64,000 nt of DNA. Source: Hemerocallis citrina. Lineage: Eukaryota; Streptophyta; Magnoliopsida; Asparagales; Asphodelaceae. A program made the translations under genes and the position numbers. Below, one piece after another: positions 35,401-46,438 of this stretch (the first letter of the stretch is position 1; each line of letters starts with the position of its first letter). The DNA is taken from positions 1,552,501-1,616,500 of the forward strand of contig JACEHZ010000589.1 in assembly GCA_017893485.1 (NCBI GenBank), in the 5' to 3' direction. The notes below the pieces were generated by a model, which was given only the letters and a program-made list of their open reading frames with translations, was not told the origin of the DNA and made no database searches.

Positions 35401-36086
35401 TGTCTAATCTTTCTCCCCAGTTAGCTCCTGAGTTTGATAAATTAATCGAGGTCATTAACAATGTGGACTGGCATGATAAAGAGAATTTTCTTTGGCGATG
35501 GAACTCGTCGAAGATCTTCTCAGTCCGTTCTTTCTATCTATTCCTCAATTTTAGAGGGATTAGGTCGCCTTTCTACGACATGGTTTGGAAAACCTGTGCT
35601 CCGTTGAAAGTGAAGATCCTGGTGTGGTTAGCTCTCAACAATAAACTTCTTACCGTCGAGGTTCTCAATAAGAGAAATATTGCATGGGGACAATTGTGTC
35701 CTCTTTGCGATTCATTTTCCGAGAATGTGAACCACTTATTTATTGAATGTGACTACACTCTATCTCTTTGGAAAATTTCCGTTATGGCCTGGGGAGTGTC
35801 TGTCACTCCGATCAGTCTGTTCGATTGTTGGTCTAAGCGTCCCCCTAACCGTAATTTTCACAACTCTTGGATCCTTTCGTTCCAAATTATTCTTTGGATC
35901 ATTTGGAGAGAAAGAAATCAAAGAATCTTCCAGCATATTTTCACTATAGCTCGGTCATTAGCTAAAGAGTTTCTTCTTTTATTCAATTTTTGGTCCTCGT
36001 CTTTAAACTCGGAAGCAAGAGGTAACTTGAAGGGTGAAAGATTGGAGGAAGCTTACAATTGTCTTATCAATCTCAATGCTATTTAA
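32451..36086 (+). pseudogene. LINE ORF2 (endonuclease, reverse transcriptase)
   Basis: Starts at ATG 32451 with VSWNIRGLN, then QETK and YGP of the AP-like endonuclease. Near 32801 the frame shifts by one lost base and continues with GDFNVT, FTWSN and SDHVPI. The reverse transcriptase follows, with PGPDGFPAFF, LDFQKAYDNV, GLRQGDPLSS and the catalytic LQYADD. At an A7 run (35075-35081) the frame shifts again and continues through a zf-RVT part with CPLC and NHLFIEC to TAA at 36084-36086. Endonuclease nicks the target and reverse transcriptase copies the RNA there. All catalytic motifs survive, and only the two shifts break the protein. Confidence 0.92.
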
Positions 36087-37275
36087 CGTTATGTAGCGGT
36101 CTTAGAGACTAGCTCGTTTGGTTGTAGTTTCTCCATTCCTGCGCTCTTTTGGACCTTCATATTTAGTATATGTTTTGCTTATATATCTTTTTATAGCTAT
36201 TCTATCTTCTGGCTCTTTGGCGATTTGGCTTTCAGATTTAGTGGAGTGACCTTATGATTTTCCCCTACTTGTTTTTCGTTTGCAGGCCTAAAGGGTTGCT
36301 TCTTTTCCCTTATTATGCTTTTGGATGTTGGTTTTGACCTAGTTAATGGGCTGTTCGGAGCTTGTTTGTTTGATGCCCAGGATGTCTCTGGTGGCAATGC
36401 TACCGCTCTCTTCCTCTTAATGAGTTTTGGCTGATGCTGATGGTTATGTGTTTATCTTTTGTTTGGGATCTTTTTCGTTCTGTTGTTTTTATTCTGTCTG
36501 AGCTCATATGGTTTAGAGCTCGTTGGTTGGCATTATCTATATGTTTGTCTTCTTATTTTGATGGATTCTGAGGTTGCTGCAGCTGTGCAGCTGTTTGGAA
36601 TGGTATAAGTTTATTAATGTTCTATCTGCTGATCGGGAAGTGTCTGGGTGCATTGCACTAGCTGTGGTTATCAGTATTTTTTCATTCACCTGTTGTTGTG
36701 CTTTCCTAATGCTTGAGCGTGTTCCGACTGTTTCTGTCGGTTGGTGTTGTATCTGTTGATATCTGTGTGTTCTTCGACCCATTCGGTGGGTGTAGTGTTC
36801 TCTCGACTGAGGTTTCTTGCCGTGCTGGTGGACTCCTGCCTGTTGCCTATGCTGTCTTGCAATAGAGCCATCGCAGGCGTCTTTTCGCTCTAGAGGAGAT
36901 GGATCACGGTGGTCCAGCATTTGATCCTAGGGTTCAATCTCTAGCATTGTTCTTCTCTGCGCTGGAGCGCTCCCCTGGAGCTGTCTGGAGCGACGTCCCC
37001 TTTGGTCAACTTGCTGCCTCTCGATCTTCGCGATCTATGGAGCTGCCTGTAGTCCCTTGGGTGGTTTAGCTTGTTCGATCAGCTCGCGCCTGGAGGGTGT
37101 GCTTTGCTCTCGTTGTAACGTCTATTGTTCTGTGTTTGTTATTCTATTTGGGGATGTTTCGTTGTAGTTTGTTTGTTGTAATTTTTGTTTTACACCTTGT
37201 AAGACCCTGCTACCAGTTAGTTTTTTTGAATATATATTATGGCTGGAGTCGTTGGACTCTATCCGTTTCATCAAA
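36087..37275 (+). other. LINE 3' untranslated region
   Basis: About 1.2 kb, T/G-rich, with no coding frame of note. The end reads GACTCTATCCGTTTCATCAAA and is followed directly by the target duplication. Confidence 0.8.
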
Positions 37276-37291
37276 GAAAATCATAGAATTT

Positions 37292-37773
37292 TAATACATT
37301 CGCGCAGAATCCTGCCAACCCGGAAAAAGAAGTAAAATCCCGCACATTTTTTTTTTTTTTTTCCTTTCTCTGAAACAACTGTCCCAGATTAGTTCCATGT
37401 CGAATACAAGTTTACTCAAAAACCAGATCAACTGGGGCAACACCTCTAAATCTTGAGCCTGGAGGTTATTACATCAAAAGGAATGTTTTACCAGTTTCCT
37501 GATGGCAATATTAACAATGCAGTAATTTTATCTCTTTAGTAGCAGCTGTGGAAGCTGTTGGCGCGTTTGTAGAATAAGTGGTGGAGATGATGGAAGGGTG
37601 CGGTTGAATGTGCCGTGGTGTCATAAGTCGGCCTACGCGCCTTGAGCCCAAAGATGGGGTCCCAACGAAGAGAAGGCAGGGATCGGCGGGTGATAAAATC
37701 CTACCAGACTAAATTCAGGTGAATGTGCATGTGCCGTGGAGGCAGTGTACGAAGCTTAACTGACGTACATACA
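37292..37773. other. No gene seen
   Basis: Short intergenic stretch with a T14 run near 37349-37362. No frame or repeat recognised. Confidence 0.5.
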
Positions 37774-37998
37774 ATTTTGCTGGCGGTTTTTTACTATCAC
37801 GTTCCCAAAAATATAAAAGGTTTAAAAAATATATAGGGTTAAAATTGTCAATTTTTACAATTGCTACTAACCGGTTTAAACTTAACACCGGCAAGCTATT
37901 AATTGCAATTTTATTATGCATTGGGAAAGAACTTAATATATGGCAAGCTATTAATTGCAATTTCTCTTAATAATTCTGATTGGGAAATTGCAATTTTA
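37774..37998 (+). repeat. Partial copy of Helitron-3, directly upstream of it
   Basis: Matches about 38028-38247 closely, including TTAAAAAATATATAG and AACCGGTTTAAACTTAACAC. It lacks the first ~30 nt and everything after the MITE insertion point of Helitron-3, and ends exactly where Helitron-3 begins. Confidence 0.85.
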
Positions 37999-38617
37999 TC
38001 TATACTATTATTAAGCAAAGCCCCATTTTGGCGGCTTTTTACTATCACGTCCCCATAAACATAAAAGGTTTAAAAAATATATAGAGCTAAAATTGTCAAT
38101 TTTTACAATTGCTACTAACCGGTTTAAACTTAACACCGGCAAGCTATTAATTGCAATTTTATTATGCATTGGGAAAGAACTTAATATATGGCAAGCTATT
38201 AATTGCAATTTTCCTTAATAATTCTGATTGGGAAATTGCAATTTTATTAGAGTAATGCTAGAGTCACTACCAATTTCACTACATTTCTCTTCACTACCTT
38301 AGGTGGCATACTCCAATAGATAGGGAATGATAGAGTAGGTGGGAGAACTCTCCAATAGAAGAATGCCACCTAAGGTAGTGAAGGAAATGGTAGTGAAATT
38401 GGTAGTGGCTAAAGCATTACTCATTTTATTATGCATTGGAAAAGAATATATGGTAACTATTGTTTTCCAAGAGTCAACTTTGCATGGTTCACATACTCAT
38501 TGAAACCCACAAAATTCTTCATTTTCCAAAACTGTTAGCCTATATGGTAACTACCGTTCCTTAAGAGTCAACATGCATGGTTCCCATAAAACGTGCATTG
38601 CACGTGCAGATTACTAG
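37999..38617 (+). mobile_element. Helitron-3, short non-autonomous
   Basis: Begins TCTATACTATTATTAAG after an A. Ends ATTACTAG at 38610-38617 before a T, with hairpin ACGTGC-ATT-GCACGT at 38591-38605. 619 bp, including a 173-bp MITE and its duplicated target. No coding sequence. Confidence 0.85.
38250..38422. mobile_element. MITE, Mutator-like, copy 1
   Basis: Terminal inverted repeats of about 30 bp starting GAGTAATGCT, with the 9-bp target duplication ATTTTATTA at 38241-38249 and 38423-38431. A 9-bp duplication is typical of Mutator-like elements. Same family as 47996-48156. Confidence 0.88.
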
Positions 38618-39335
38618 TAAAACTAATTCAAATTTCCTCTCTCCGAGATACTCTTTTCTATGAAAAACTACCGTTTTACAAATTGGATTCCATACTGTGG
38701 GGAGAAATTATAAGGAAATATTGTTTTACGCCCGTTGATCTATAATCTATTTCATCAGTTCCTTTGACTATGTTTATACACTTTAAGCTTCTGACCTCCA
38801 AACTATTTAGAAAACCCATTCTGATATATTTTGCATTAAGATCGACTAAATTTGGGTAAAAACTACATGTTTCAACTACCCTAAAAACAAACAAAAAAAC
38901 CTCCGAAATGGGTTAAAACTTAACCAAAAACAAAGCATATTACAGAAAAGCAATTGACTAAAAAACACAATATATTCCAACATGTACAATGTCATCAAAC
39001 AGAATGGGTTTTCATAAATATTTCTTTCTGTAACAGAATGGGTTTTCATAAATATTTTGGATGCAGAGGACTTTAAAGACAATAAAATTCGGTCAAAGGG
39101 ACCAAAAGAAAAATCATGGTCAATTGAGGGGCCTAAAACAAAATCTCAAATATGATAAGGTTAATATTTGAAAGTAGGATTTTCTTTTTTTTTTAAAACG
39201 TGGATTTTTACCGCAAAATAAACCACTTCGAAGATAAACCAATCCTCCTAGGCCACAGTTGCAAACTGCGGCCTGTTCAATTGTGAGGTCATAGTTGAAA
39301 ATTGCGGTCTCTTCAAAAACGTATTTTTTTTCGAT
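38618..39335. other. No gene; small tandem duplication
   Basis: A ~31-bp unit containing CAGAATGGGTTTTCATAAATA occurs twice at about 38999-39059. Otherwise nothing recognised. Confidence 0.6.
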
Positions 39336-39451
39336 GCCGTAATTCCCAAATGTGCCCTTAGTTTATTTCATAGTTGGGGTAAAGAGACTTCAAGCCGTAA
39401 TTCCCAAATGTGCCCTTAGTTTATTTCATAGTTGGGGTAAAGAGACTTCAA
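39336..39451. repeat. 58-bp perfect tandem duplication
   Basis: Units 39336-39393 and 39394-39451 look identical. They adjoin the 3' end of the DnaJ pseudogene. Confidence 0.92.
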
Positions 39452-39473
39452 GACTTGGATAAACTTTAGCCTG

Positions 39474-39879
39474 ATACTAATTAGTTGCTCTGAAGACAAC
39501 CTTGCGGGGAACCTCACATCGAATTTGATCCTGAGGTTCCCCTTCTTTCCCCGCTCCTTAGCAATTGGCATCCCTTCCCTCACAACAACAAGCTCATACC
39601 GGGAACCATCACATCTGCTACCAATATGGCCAAATCACGACCATCTAGGATTTCGAGGTTCAGTGTGGTCCCTGTTAGAGCATCCACCAGCACAATTCTC
39701 TGGTGGGCTACAATGTCATCCCCATCTCTCTTGAAGACCTCATGGGGCTTTTGGTCAAATGACAAAGACAGGGTCTGCTAGAAGTTGGTTGACTGACTCA
39801 TTTCCCTTGTCTGAAACGTGATTTTCGTGCCCTTTTCCATCCAGGTTTTATGTCTATGGTTAAGATCTGACTCTGGTAC
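39474..39879 (-). pseudogene. DnaJ pseudogene, C-terminal domain part
   Basis: Minus-strand sequence reads in pieces QILTIDIKPGW, KGTKITF, DKGNE, DQKPHEVFKRDGDD, VLVDALTGTTLNLEILDGRD, YELVVVREGMPIAKERGKKG and NLRIKFDVRFPARL. These are consecutive blocks of the substrate-binding C-terminal domain of type-II (DNAJB/Sis1) J-proteins, Hsp70 co-chaperones. At least four small insertions or deletions break the frame between the blocks, so it is long dead. It matches the 5' pieces at 45681-48495 in order and strand, separated by 5.8 kb, and probably belongs to the same old gene. Confidence 0.88.
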
Positions 39880-41909
39880 CGATCTCCGTAATAAGATATC
39901 ATGTGTTGTTAGCAAATTATGCAAAATGATAGTGCTGAAGTAATTGGTAACGTAAAAAGTGGTTATTCATTAATTCTTCACTGATGATTGATCTCAAAGA
40001 GTTATCTTAATTGTCAAATTATTTGCAAGTGCTCACCTGACAATCTCTTTTAATCTCTATTTATTTCAAAGTCTGTAACAAAAAAATATGAAATTGGGAT
40101 TTCCGGAGTTGTTTGTGAAGTATTTTATGAGTAATATATATAATGTATGCTTGTGAGTCTTTAGAGTTTCGTCCAGAAAGATCAACAATTGACTTATATT
40201 TAGACTATCGAATGATGTTGTCACTTATTGTTATAGAAATCAGGAATACACGGTGGGGAGTAGGATAGTGTGAGGCTTCAAGTGCAGAAATGGTAGTAAC
40301 AATAGCAGTAATCATAAAAAAAAATCTAATCAACTGCATTAGCATAAGATTAGATTCATTTACTCTTCGAAAATGGAAAGGAACATTAAAATGATCTAAC
40401 ATGTAATATAACAACAATGAAAAGAATTAAACAATCAACTAGTGCATACAGTGATAAAACATACTACAAAAAATCTCACTACTCGCCATGATAAGTATAT
40501 TTAAAAACCAATTAAGGACAAATTGAACAGATCTTTCTGTGCATATGAGGGCTCAAAAAGTGTTTGTTGTTTGTGTATGTGTGTGTACTTTGATTGTGCC
40601 TGTGATATAATGTATCAGAATGAGGAGACAAAAAAGGAAAAGAGAAGTCAACATAATGACTTCAAGGACGTGAATAGTAAGCACTAAATGTAAATCACAA
40701 TTCCCTCAAGAAAAGTCCTTTCTTATTTATAAGCTATAAATGCGAGTAGGATTCCGTTCTATTTTAGTCTTTAGATATGATGTGCCTTTGAGATAAATTA
40801 GTTTCCTATCTGGCCATATCAAAAACTTCTCAGCTTAGGACTCAGAGATATTCTAGTCTAGGAACATTTAGAGGCCTGATCTTGGTTGCATAACCAAAAA
40901 GAGGTACACCGCTTCTGACCATCTGTCAAGGTTATATGAAAAGCTTCTCCTTAATAATATAAGGACTTCACATTAATAACCCAGTTGATAGCCAGCCTCC
41001 TTTAAACTGAACGTGAATCCGTATTGGAGCTTCTCAACTTTGAGTTTTGTTTCGTTACCAACCACATTTATAATGCGTTAAAGGCTTGGACGATGATGAA
41101 AATTTTGTTTCTGATATAGTTGCAGATTTTATACAGGTGCAAGACATGTGAGATCTAACGTATTGCGACAAAAAAAGTCTAATCTATAGTTCCTCTCGGT
41201 CGTTAATGGAGATTTAGTGATTACGGTCCACTGGGATGACCTACAAAAGTACCCATTGTCAAAGTGTTATCTCTAGTGAAGATCACTCGTGTTCACTCCA
41301 ATGAGAAAGTTAATAAGAAATCTGAACGGGGTAGTGAAGAGATCAATTCTATAACAAGGAGACAAAACTACGAATTACTCCCACAAAATTTCAAGTGTTT
41401 TCAATAAGCTATCAAAAACTAGCTTTTCAATGCATAACTTCCACATACTTCCTTATCACTAAAATAACTTCATAAGGGCTATTTATAAGTTCATATTATT
41501 TTTGATGTAAAACCAACCCTAAAATAGAGAATTTCCAAGAATTTTAATAGGTTAATTTTACCAACATGAAAGTGCGGATCTAAGTTAGAAATTTTTAACA
41601 GTTAACAAGTTTGATGGATTTTCAAGAACTGAATTATGCTAACAATTCCAATTAATAATTCAATCTCAATCAATAATTAAATTCCTATATGTTAGCAAGT
41701 AATAAGTCCAATATCGATTTGTACTCTATTCTAGCATGTGGATCACTCAATCTCAGTATTTTGTGGTCGACAGGCAAATTAGATAATATGCTAGATAATA
41801 GGTAGTAAAACACAAATATTACTAGTGGAAAGAGTATACCGAATGCGAAGAAACCGCGTAGATCGAGTAGGGCAGCGACTGAGATCACAGCAACCAGGGA
41901 GCAAAGTCA

Positions 41910-41977
41910 GCAACTAAGCCAACGCAGTTGGCAGATCAGGGCAGCAACCAAGCCAACGCAGTTGGCAGATCTGATTC
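41910..41977. repeat. 34-bp direct duplication containing a hairpin
   Basis: Two units start at 41910 and 41944. Each contains GCCAACGCAGTTGGC, a perfect 6-bp stem with a 3-nt loop (41918-41932 and 41952-41966). Confidence 0.85.
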
Positions 41978-42101
41978 CGGCGATGAGGGGAGGCGGCGCG
42001 AGCGACGGCGGTGATGTCGTCGGAGGGGCTGGGCGAGTTGTTTGGGGTGGAAGTGAGAGGGGGTGGTTGACGGGGAGAGGGAAAGAGGGGTCGACGGTGA
42101 T

Positions 42102-42129
42102 GGGGGGGGGGGGGGGGGGGGGGGGGGGG
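42102..42129. repeat. G28 homopolymer
   Basis: Twenty-eight consecutive G within a GC-rich block. Confidence 0.8.
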
Positions 42130-44823
42130 CGAAGGACTTGGTCGGGGTCGAAGACGATAGGATTGAAGGGAAGTGGTGAGGTGGCGACGGCAAAGGCGAT
42201 CGGGGACGAAGGCTTCGGTTTTGGGGTCGGGGTTTGTTGGAGATCCGAAGAGGGGAGCGATGGCGAGGTCGACTAGGGTTTCGATGGGGCGACGTGAACT
42301 GGGGTGGAGGAGCTGGATGGGGGCGGGGGGTTCTGGGTCGGGTGTAGGTGGCGAGAGAGGGAGAGGGCGATGGAGAGAAAGCTGTTGGATCGGGTTTGGA
42401 GTAAGGGGGAGGATGGGTTGATTTCTGTGTGGGGATCGGGATAAGAAGAAGAAAGGGAGAAGAAGGAGGAGGCAGCGGTACGGGGGGAATTAGTTTAGGG
42501 TTTGTTTATTTGGGATTAGGGGAGATTGTATGTGGGATTTTTAATTGGGGATAAATTTTAGAATTAATCACTAATTCTAAAACTAGATTAGGATTTATCA
42601 CAAACCCTAATTTGATCTCAATTGTATCACACAAAGGAGAAAAAATGAAGAGCAAAACTCAACACAGATTTTTTTGATCAATAATGGCATGCTTTCTCAT
42701 TAATCTCAAGGCCTTTAAATAGACTTAATTACATCTTGAAACACATCTCCAAAATATTCTCAAAAATCTAAAAATTACAAAAAGATTACATATGGCTATA
42801 ATTGCCAGAAATAAAAAAGATACTGAAATAAACTAAACAGGAAAGATGTCCTCATCAATTTTGTTTTCTGAAATTAAGAAAACGTATATAGCAAATTCGT
42901 TTCCCTCTCTCCCCCTATCTTTCCTCCAAATCTTCTCTCTTTCAATCTCCTATTAATCTCAGTATTGAAGCCAGTATTGTTGTCTTCAAGTAACACCATT
43001 AATATACTATTTGAATCACTTTTGCATATTGCTGATTTTTTGGGGAGAGTTATAGATATTGTTGGAATAATATAATTGAAAGTATCAGTACAACAAGATT
43101 GCAAACACAGATAAACTTTGACAGTGTCCGCAGTGTCCTAGTATGCATTACTGTGAGAAAAACTTTATTGTGGTTTAGGGGTAATTTACACCTCTTGATG
43201 TCTATCAGAAGTGAGTAACTTTATTCTGCTTGGATTTGAAATGTTAAAAGACCACCGTGAATTTGTGAAGGACAAATAATGCATTTCGTGTCCAATGCAC
43301 AACCAATTTAGCATAACAATAATAAAGTAAGTTCATAATAGTTATTGTTTTTTCAAAATATCTAAGAATTCATGTTCTTAATGGCTTTTTTTAAAATATC
43401 TATGAAGAAATCTTGTAAGGCTTGTTTTATCCTTTTTTTAAACTCAAATATTTCAAAAGGTAGAAAAACTACAAGCTCAAAAACATTAAGTTAGATTTTC
43501 CAACAATACAAAATATAAATATAAGTTTATAACTACTGAGCTGAATCTAATAGTTTGTTTTTATCCGAGGAAAATGTTCAAGAATTTATTGTGAGTCTCT
43601 CTGTGTTTTTTAATAGATTCCTATGGACGGAATAGAGATTCAATTTCCTTGTCAAACAACATTGATGGGATCCAAATGCTCATGCCAAGTCGGACGTCTA
43701 ATTAAGGTCATGATTTCTCACATATTTCGTGCCAATGGGGTTTTTTCAACCAAAATATCACATTCTTTCTACTTGCGCTCAATTTTTACTTACTAAAATG
43801 CATGCACGCACGCACACAGACACATTTTTTACTTACATGACACGATAAACACTCTCTCTCCATCACACAGACACAGACACAGTCTATTACTTCTGCAAAT
43901 TTCTACTTGCACATGTATGCACACAGTAAAAACACTCTCTCTACATATGCGTATTTTTTACTTCCACGCATACACAAGAAATAGCCCTCCATGAGTACAT
44001 GCCAATGTTTAGAGAAAAAGTAATTGAAAAGGCATAATTAATCATTTACTGTTCTACTTTTGTCAACCATTGCATGAGTTTCAATCCATTTCTATTACAG
44101 ATGTATGGTACTATACGTTATTAAAGAGAATCTGATTTAAAAAATAGAGTACAGTGTCGAGCTTCTGCCCATAATTTGAAAATGTAATAAATGATTTGAA
44201 TACAACCAAAGAAGGCATGCAAGTTACAATTATATTAACGAAATTTAAAAGTATGTTTTGAATTCAGTCAAATATACACCTAGAGGCATTCTCAATTCGA
44301 CACACAATAAGGGCTGCATGTACCACAAAGCTAATGATTCCTTTCTATGATTGTAAAGTTCAGTTTAGACGAGAAAAAAATTCAGATGATAACTCAAGGT
44401 GCCCTGTTATTGTTGACACCACTATATGATTTTGTTGTTTGAACACATATATAACATAAAAGGCTAACATACTACAAGAGTGAGAAGGTCACATTAGCAT
44501 GTGGTTTATAGCCTTACAAAGGAATATGGTTGGCCTATAAAGCAATATCATACTGGAGGATGGATTCATGGCAAGCTATAGCAAATGAAGTCACATGCAT
44601 AAGAAGCTAGTCCAATACAAGACTCAAGATATCAAGCCATCATGAATATAAATGAATATCATGTCAAGTTGAGTCTCATTTTTTATAGAATTCCTATGTA
44701 AAGAATGGCTCTTTAATTTGAGAAGGAGATTTGTTTTGAAATGATATTATATTTTTTATATCTATAATTATTTGTACTCAAATCTTTTTCAAAATGTTTC
44801 CTTATTTTTGTCTCTCATTTGTA

Positions 44824-44826
44824 CCC

Positions 44827-44857
<31 letters not shown>

Positions 44858-44866
44858 AAAAAAAAA
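44824..44866. repeat. C24-A19 homopolymer pair
   Basis: Twenty-four C followed at once by nineteen A. Read on the minus strand, the run at 12817-12857 has the same C-then-A order. Confidence 0.8.
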
Positions 44867-45680
44867 CCCCTCCTTCCTCTCTTTGGACAACCCAAATGGA
44901 CCATCGAAAGGCCTACCCCTTGATATTTGGCTATAACATTTCCTACTCTATAAATACCCTTGCAAAACTCTATTCCTACTCTAATTTTTATTTCAAGTTA
45001 GTTTAAATTAAAGGACATTCATTAATTCATATGAAAATCAGAAGGCAACAACCAGCAACCTTTCCCTAAAAGCTAAATTGAAACTATACCTACTTATGTT
45101 ACAATATCCCTCCCACATGAGACTAGGTGGTTCCATCGTGATACCTACCTTGCTTTCCTTCGAAAAGCGAACTATATATCCTGATAAGAAAGATTAAGGA
45201 AGTTACAAGAAAAGTATTCTTTTATTTACTAATTAGTGTATGAATAGAAATCGAGCAAGTCCTTTAGATCCATCATATCATGTTTGACAGTACACTATAT
45301 TGAATATTACAAACTGAACTGATCGTACTTAATGTTTTAAACATAATTTTTGTAGCTGAAAAGTGTAGGGAAAATGCCTATGAACAATTGGGTGTGTGCG
45401 CGTGCACGCGTGTGTTGTATAACTATATTATTGTACAAAGGAAGTGAGTGGAGACACTTGAAAATAATAATAACAACCTCAGAATAGAAGTAAAAGACAA
45501 AACAGACTGAAGTTGGATACACCAAGCAGATATTCGTTCAATCTATTCATGAATAGAAAGTTAGAAACTAAGAAGTAGTTTGCAGCTACTCTACAGTTAT
45601 TCCTGTTTTACTTTGATAAGAACTGAGGAATCAAGTATAAAGTCAAGTAAGAAAAATCTGTTGATACAAAAATTCATAAC

Positions 45681-46438
45681 CATTAGGTTGCAGGACATTC
45701 CTCGATATCTTCATTTTTCTTGCTGAACCATTGTAAAGCTCTTCAAAACTGCAAGGAAGCTTGCTCTCTACAGGCGGTGCTTTTCGTGGCTGACTTCCAC
45801 TTGTAGTACTAGCCTATGAAGCACATACACGGGTACGGGGGCGGGTACGACACAACAAGGGTGTGAGAATACGTGATTTTACAAAAAAAAATTAGGATAT
45901 GGGTGTGTTGGTGGGTACGTTAAATATAAAATATTTTATACTATATATAAATAAATATATTTTTATTTTGTTAAAATGCAAATATTTAAACCATTTTATA
46001 GAATTATAAGAATACATTACAATTATGAGCATTTTTGGGAAAAACAATTGATAATCTAACTATCAAAATATTAGGTATACTTGTTTTGTGTTTGAGCATA
46101 ACATAAAACATTAAGTTTTTGAAATTACATTAGGACCCCAAATATTTATCTTAACATAATTGTGTCCAAAATTTGCAAAAATGTACTAAAAAGTTGGATA
46201 CTCCTTGGGTACGCACCCGGAAGTACCCAAGGCGTATCGGCACCCGATACGCACCTGATACGGGTACGTTGGGCGTTTGGAAGTACCCGTGCTTCCTAGG
46301 TGCTAACTCCTTCATAGTACGCTCTTGGGCTATTAGAGAGTGAGACAGCTGCGCTTTGAGAACCAGGTGGAGGCATGCATTCAGACCCTCCTCCCCATAT
46401 TGGTTATATATTGCTCACTTATGCAGATCACTTAAAAC
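45681..46438 (-). pseudogene. DnaJ pseudogene, middle exon split by an insertion
   Basis: Minus strand from 46438, after a CAG acceptor: VLSDLHK, a TGA where the family has arginine, then AIYNQYGEEGLN. A one-base loss shifts the frame to MPPPGSQSAA and SPRAYYEGVST. After the insertion at 45818-46295 it continues TTSGSQPRKAPPVESKLPCS, FEELYNGSARKMKISRNV, to a GTTATG donor at 45680. This is the end of the J domain, the linker and the start of the C-terminal domain of a type-II J-protein. The nonsense codon, the frameshift and the insertion each disable it. Confidence 0.88.
45818..46295. mobile_element. Insertion with short inverted ends in the DnaJ exon
   Basis: 478 bp, starting GAAGCACATACACGGGTAC and ending with the inverse type GTACCCGTGCTTC, with an AT-rich core. 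It interrupts coding sequence that continues cleanly on both sides. The flanks share CTAG but a full target duplication is not clear. A non-autonomous DNA transposon is likely; the superfamily is not decided. Confidence 0.65.

Larger units (their letters stand above)
29078..37275 (+). mobile_element. Full-length L1-type LINE, decayed
   Basis: Flanked by a perfect 16-bp target duplication, GAAAATCATAGAATTT (29062-29077 and 37276-37291). Layout: 0.9-kb 5' untranslated region, ORF1 with zinc knuckles, ORF2 with endonuclease, reverse transcriptase and a C-terminal zf-RVT/RNase H-like part, and a 1.2-kb 3' region. The 3' end is TCATCAAA and not a long A tail. At least two nonsense codons in ORF1 and two single-base frameshifts in ORF2 show it is dead, though the decay is mild. 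Confidence 0.93.
39880..45680. other. Non-coding stretch within the DnaJ pseudogene
   Basis: No gene found. It includes a GC-rich block at 41880-42500 with a G28 run (42102-42129), a 34-bp palindromic duplication (41910-41977), CA-rich sequence around 43798-43925, and a C24-A19 run (44824-44866). On the minus strand the GC-rich block looks like the leader part of an LTR, but I could not fix its ends. The remainder is AT-rich. Confidence 0.45.

Noticed and set aside
41880..42500. GC-rich block as a gene's first exon
   Set aside because: Frames on both strands are proline- or glycine-rich with no domain and are split by a G28 run. It looks more like an LTR leader, whose ends I could not define.
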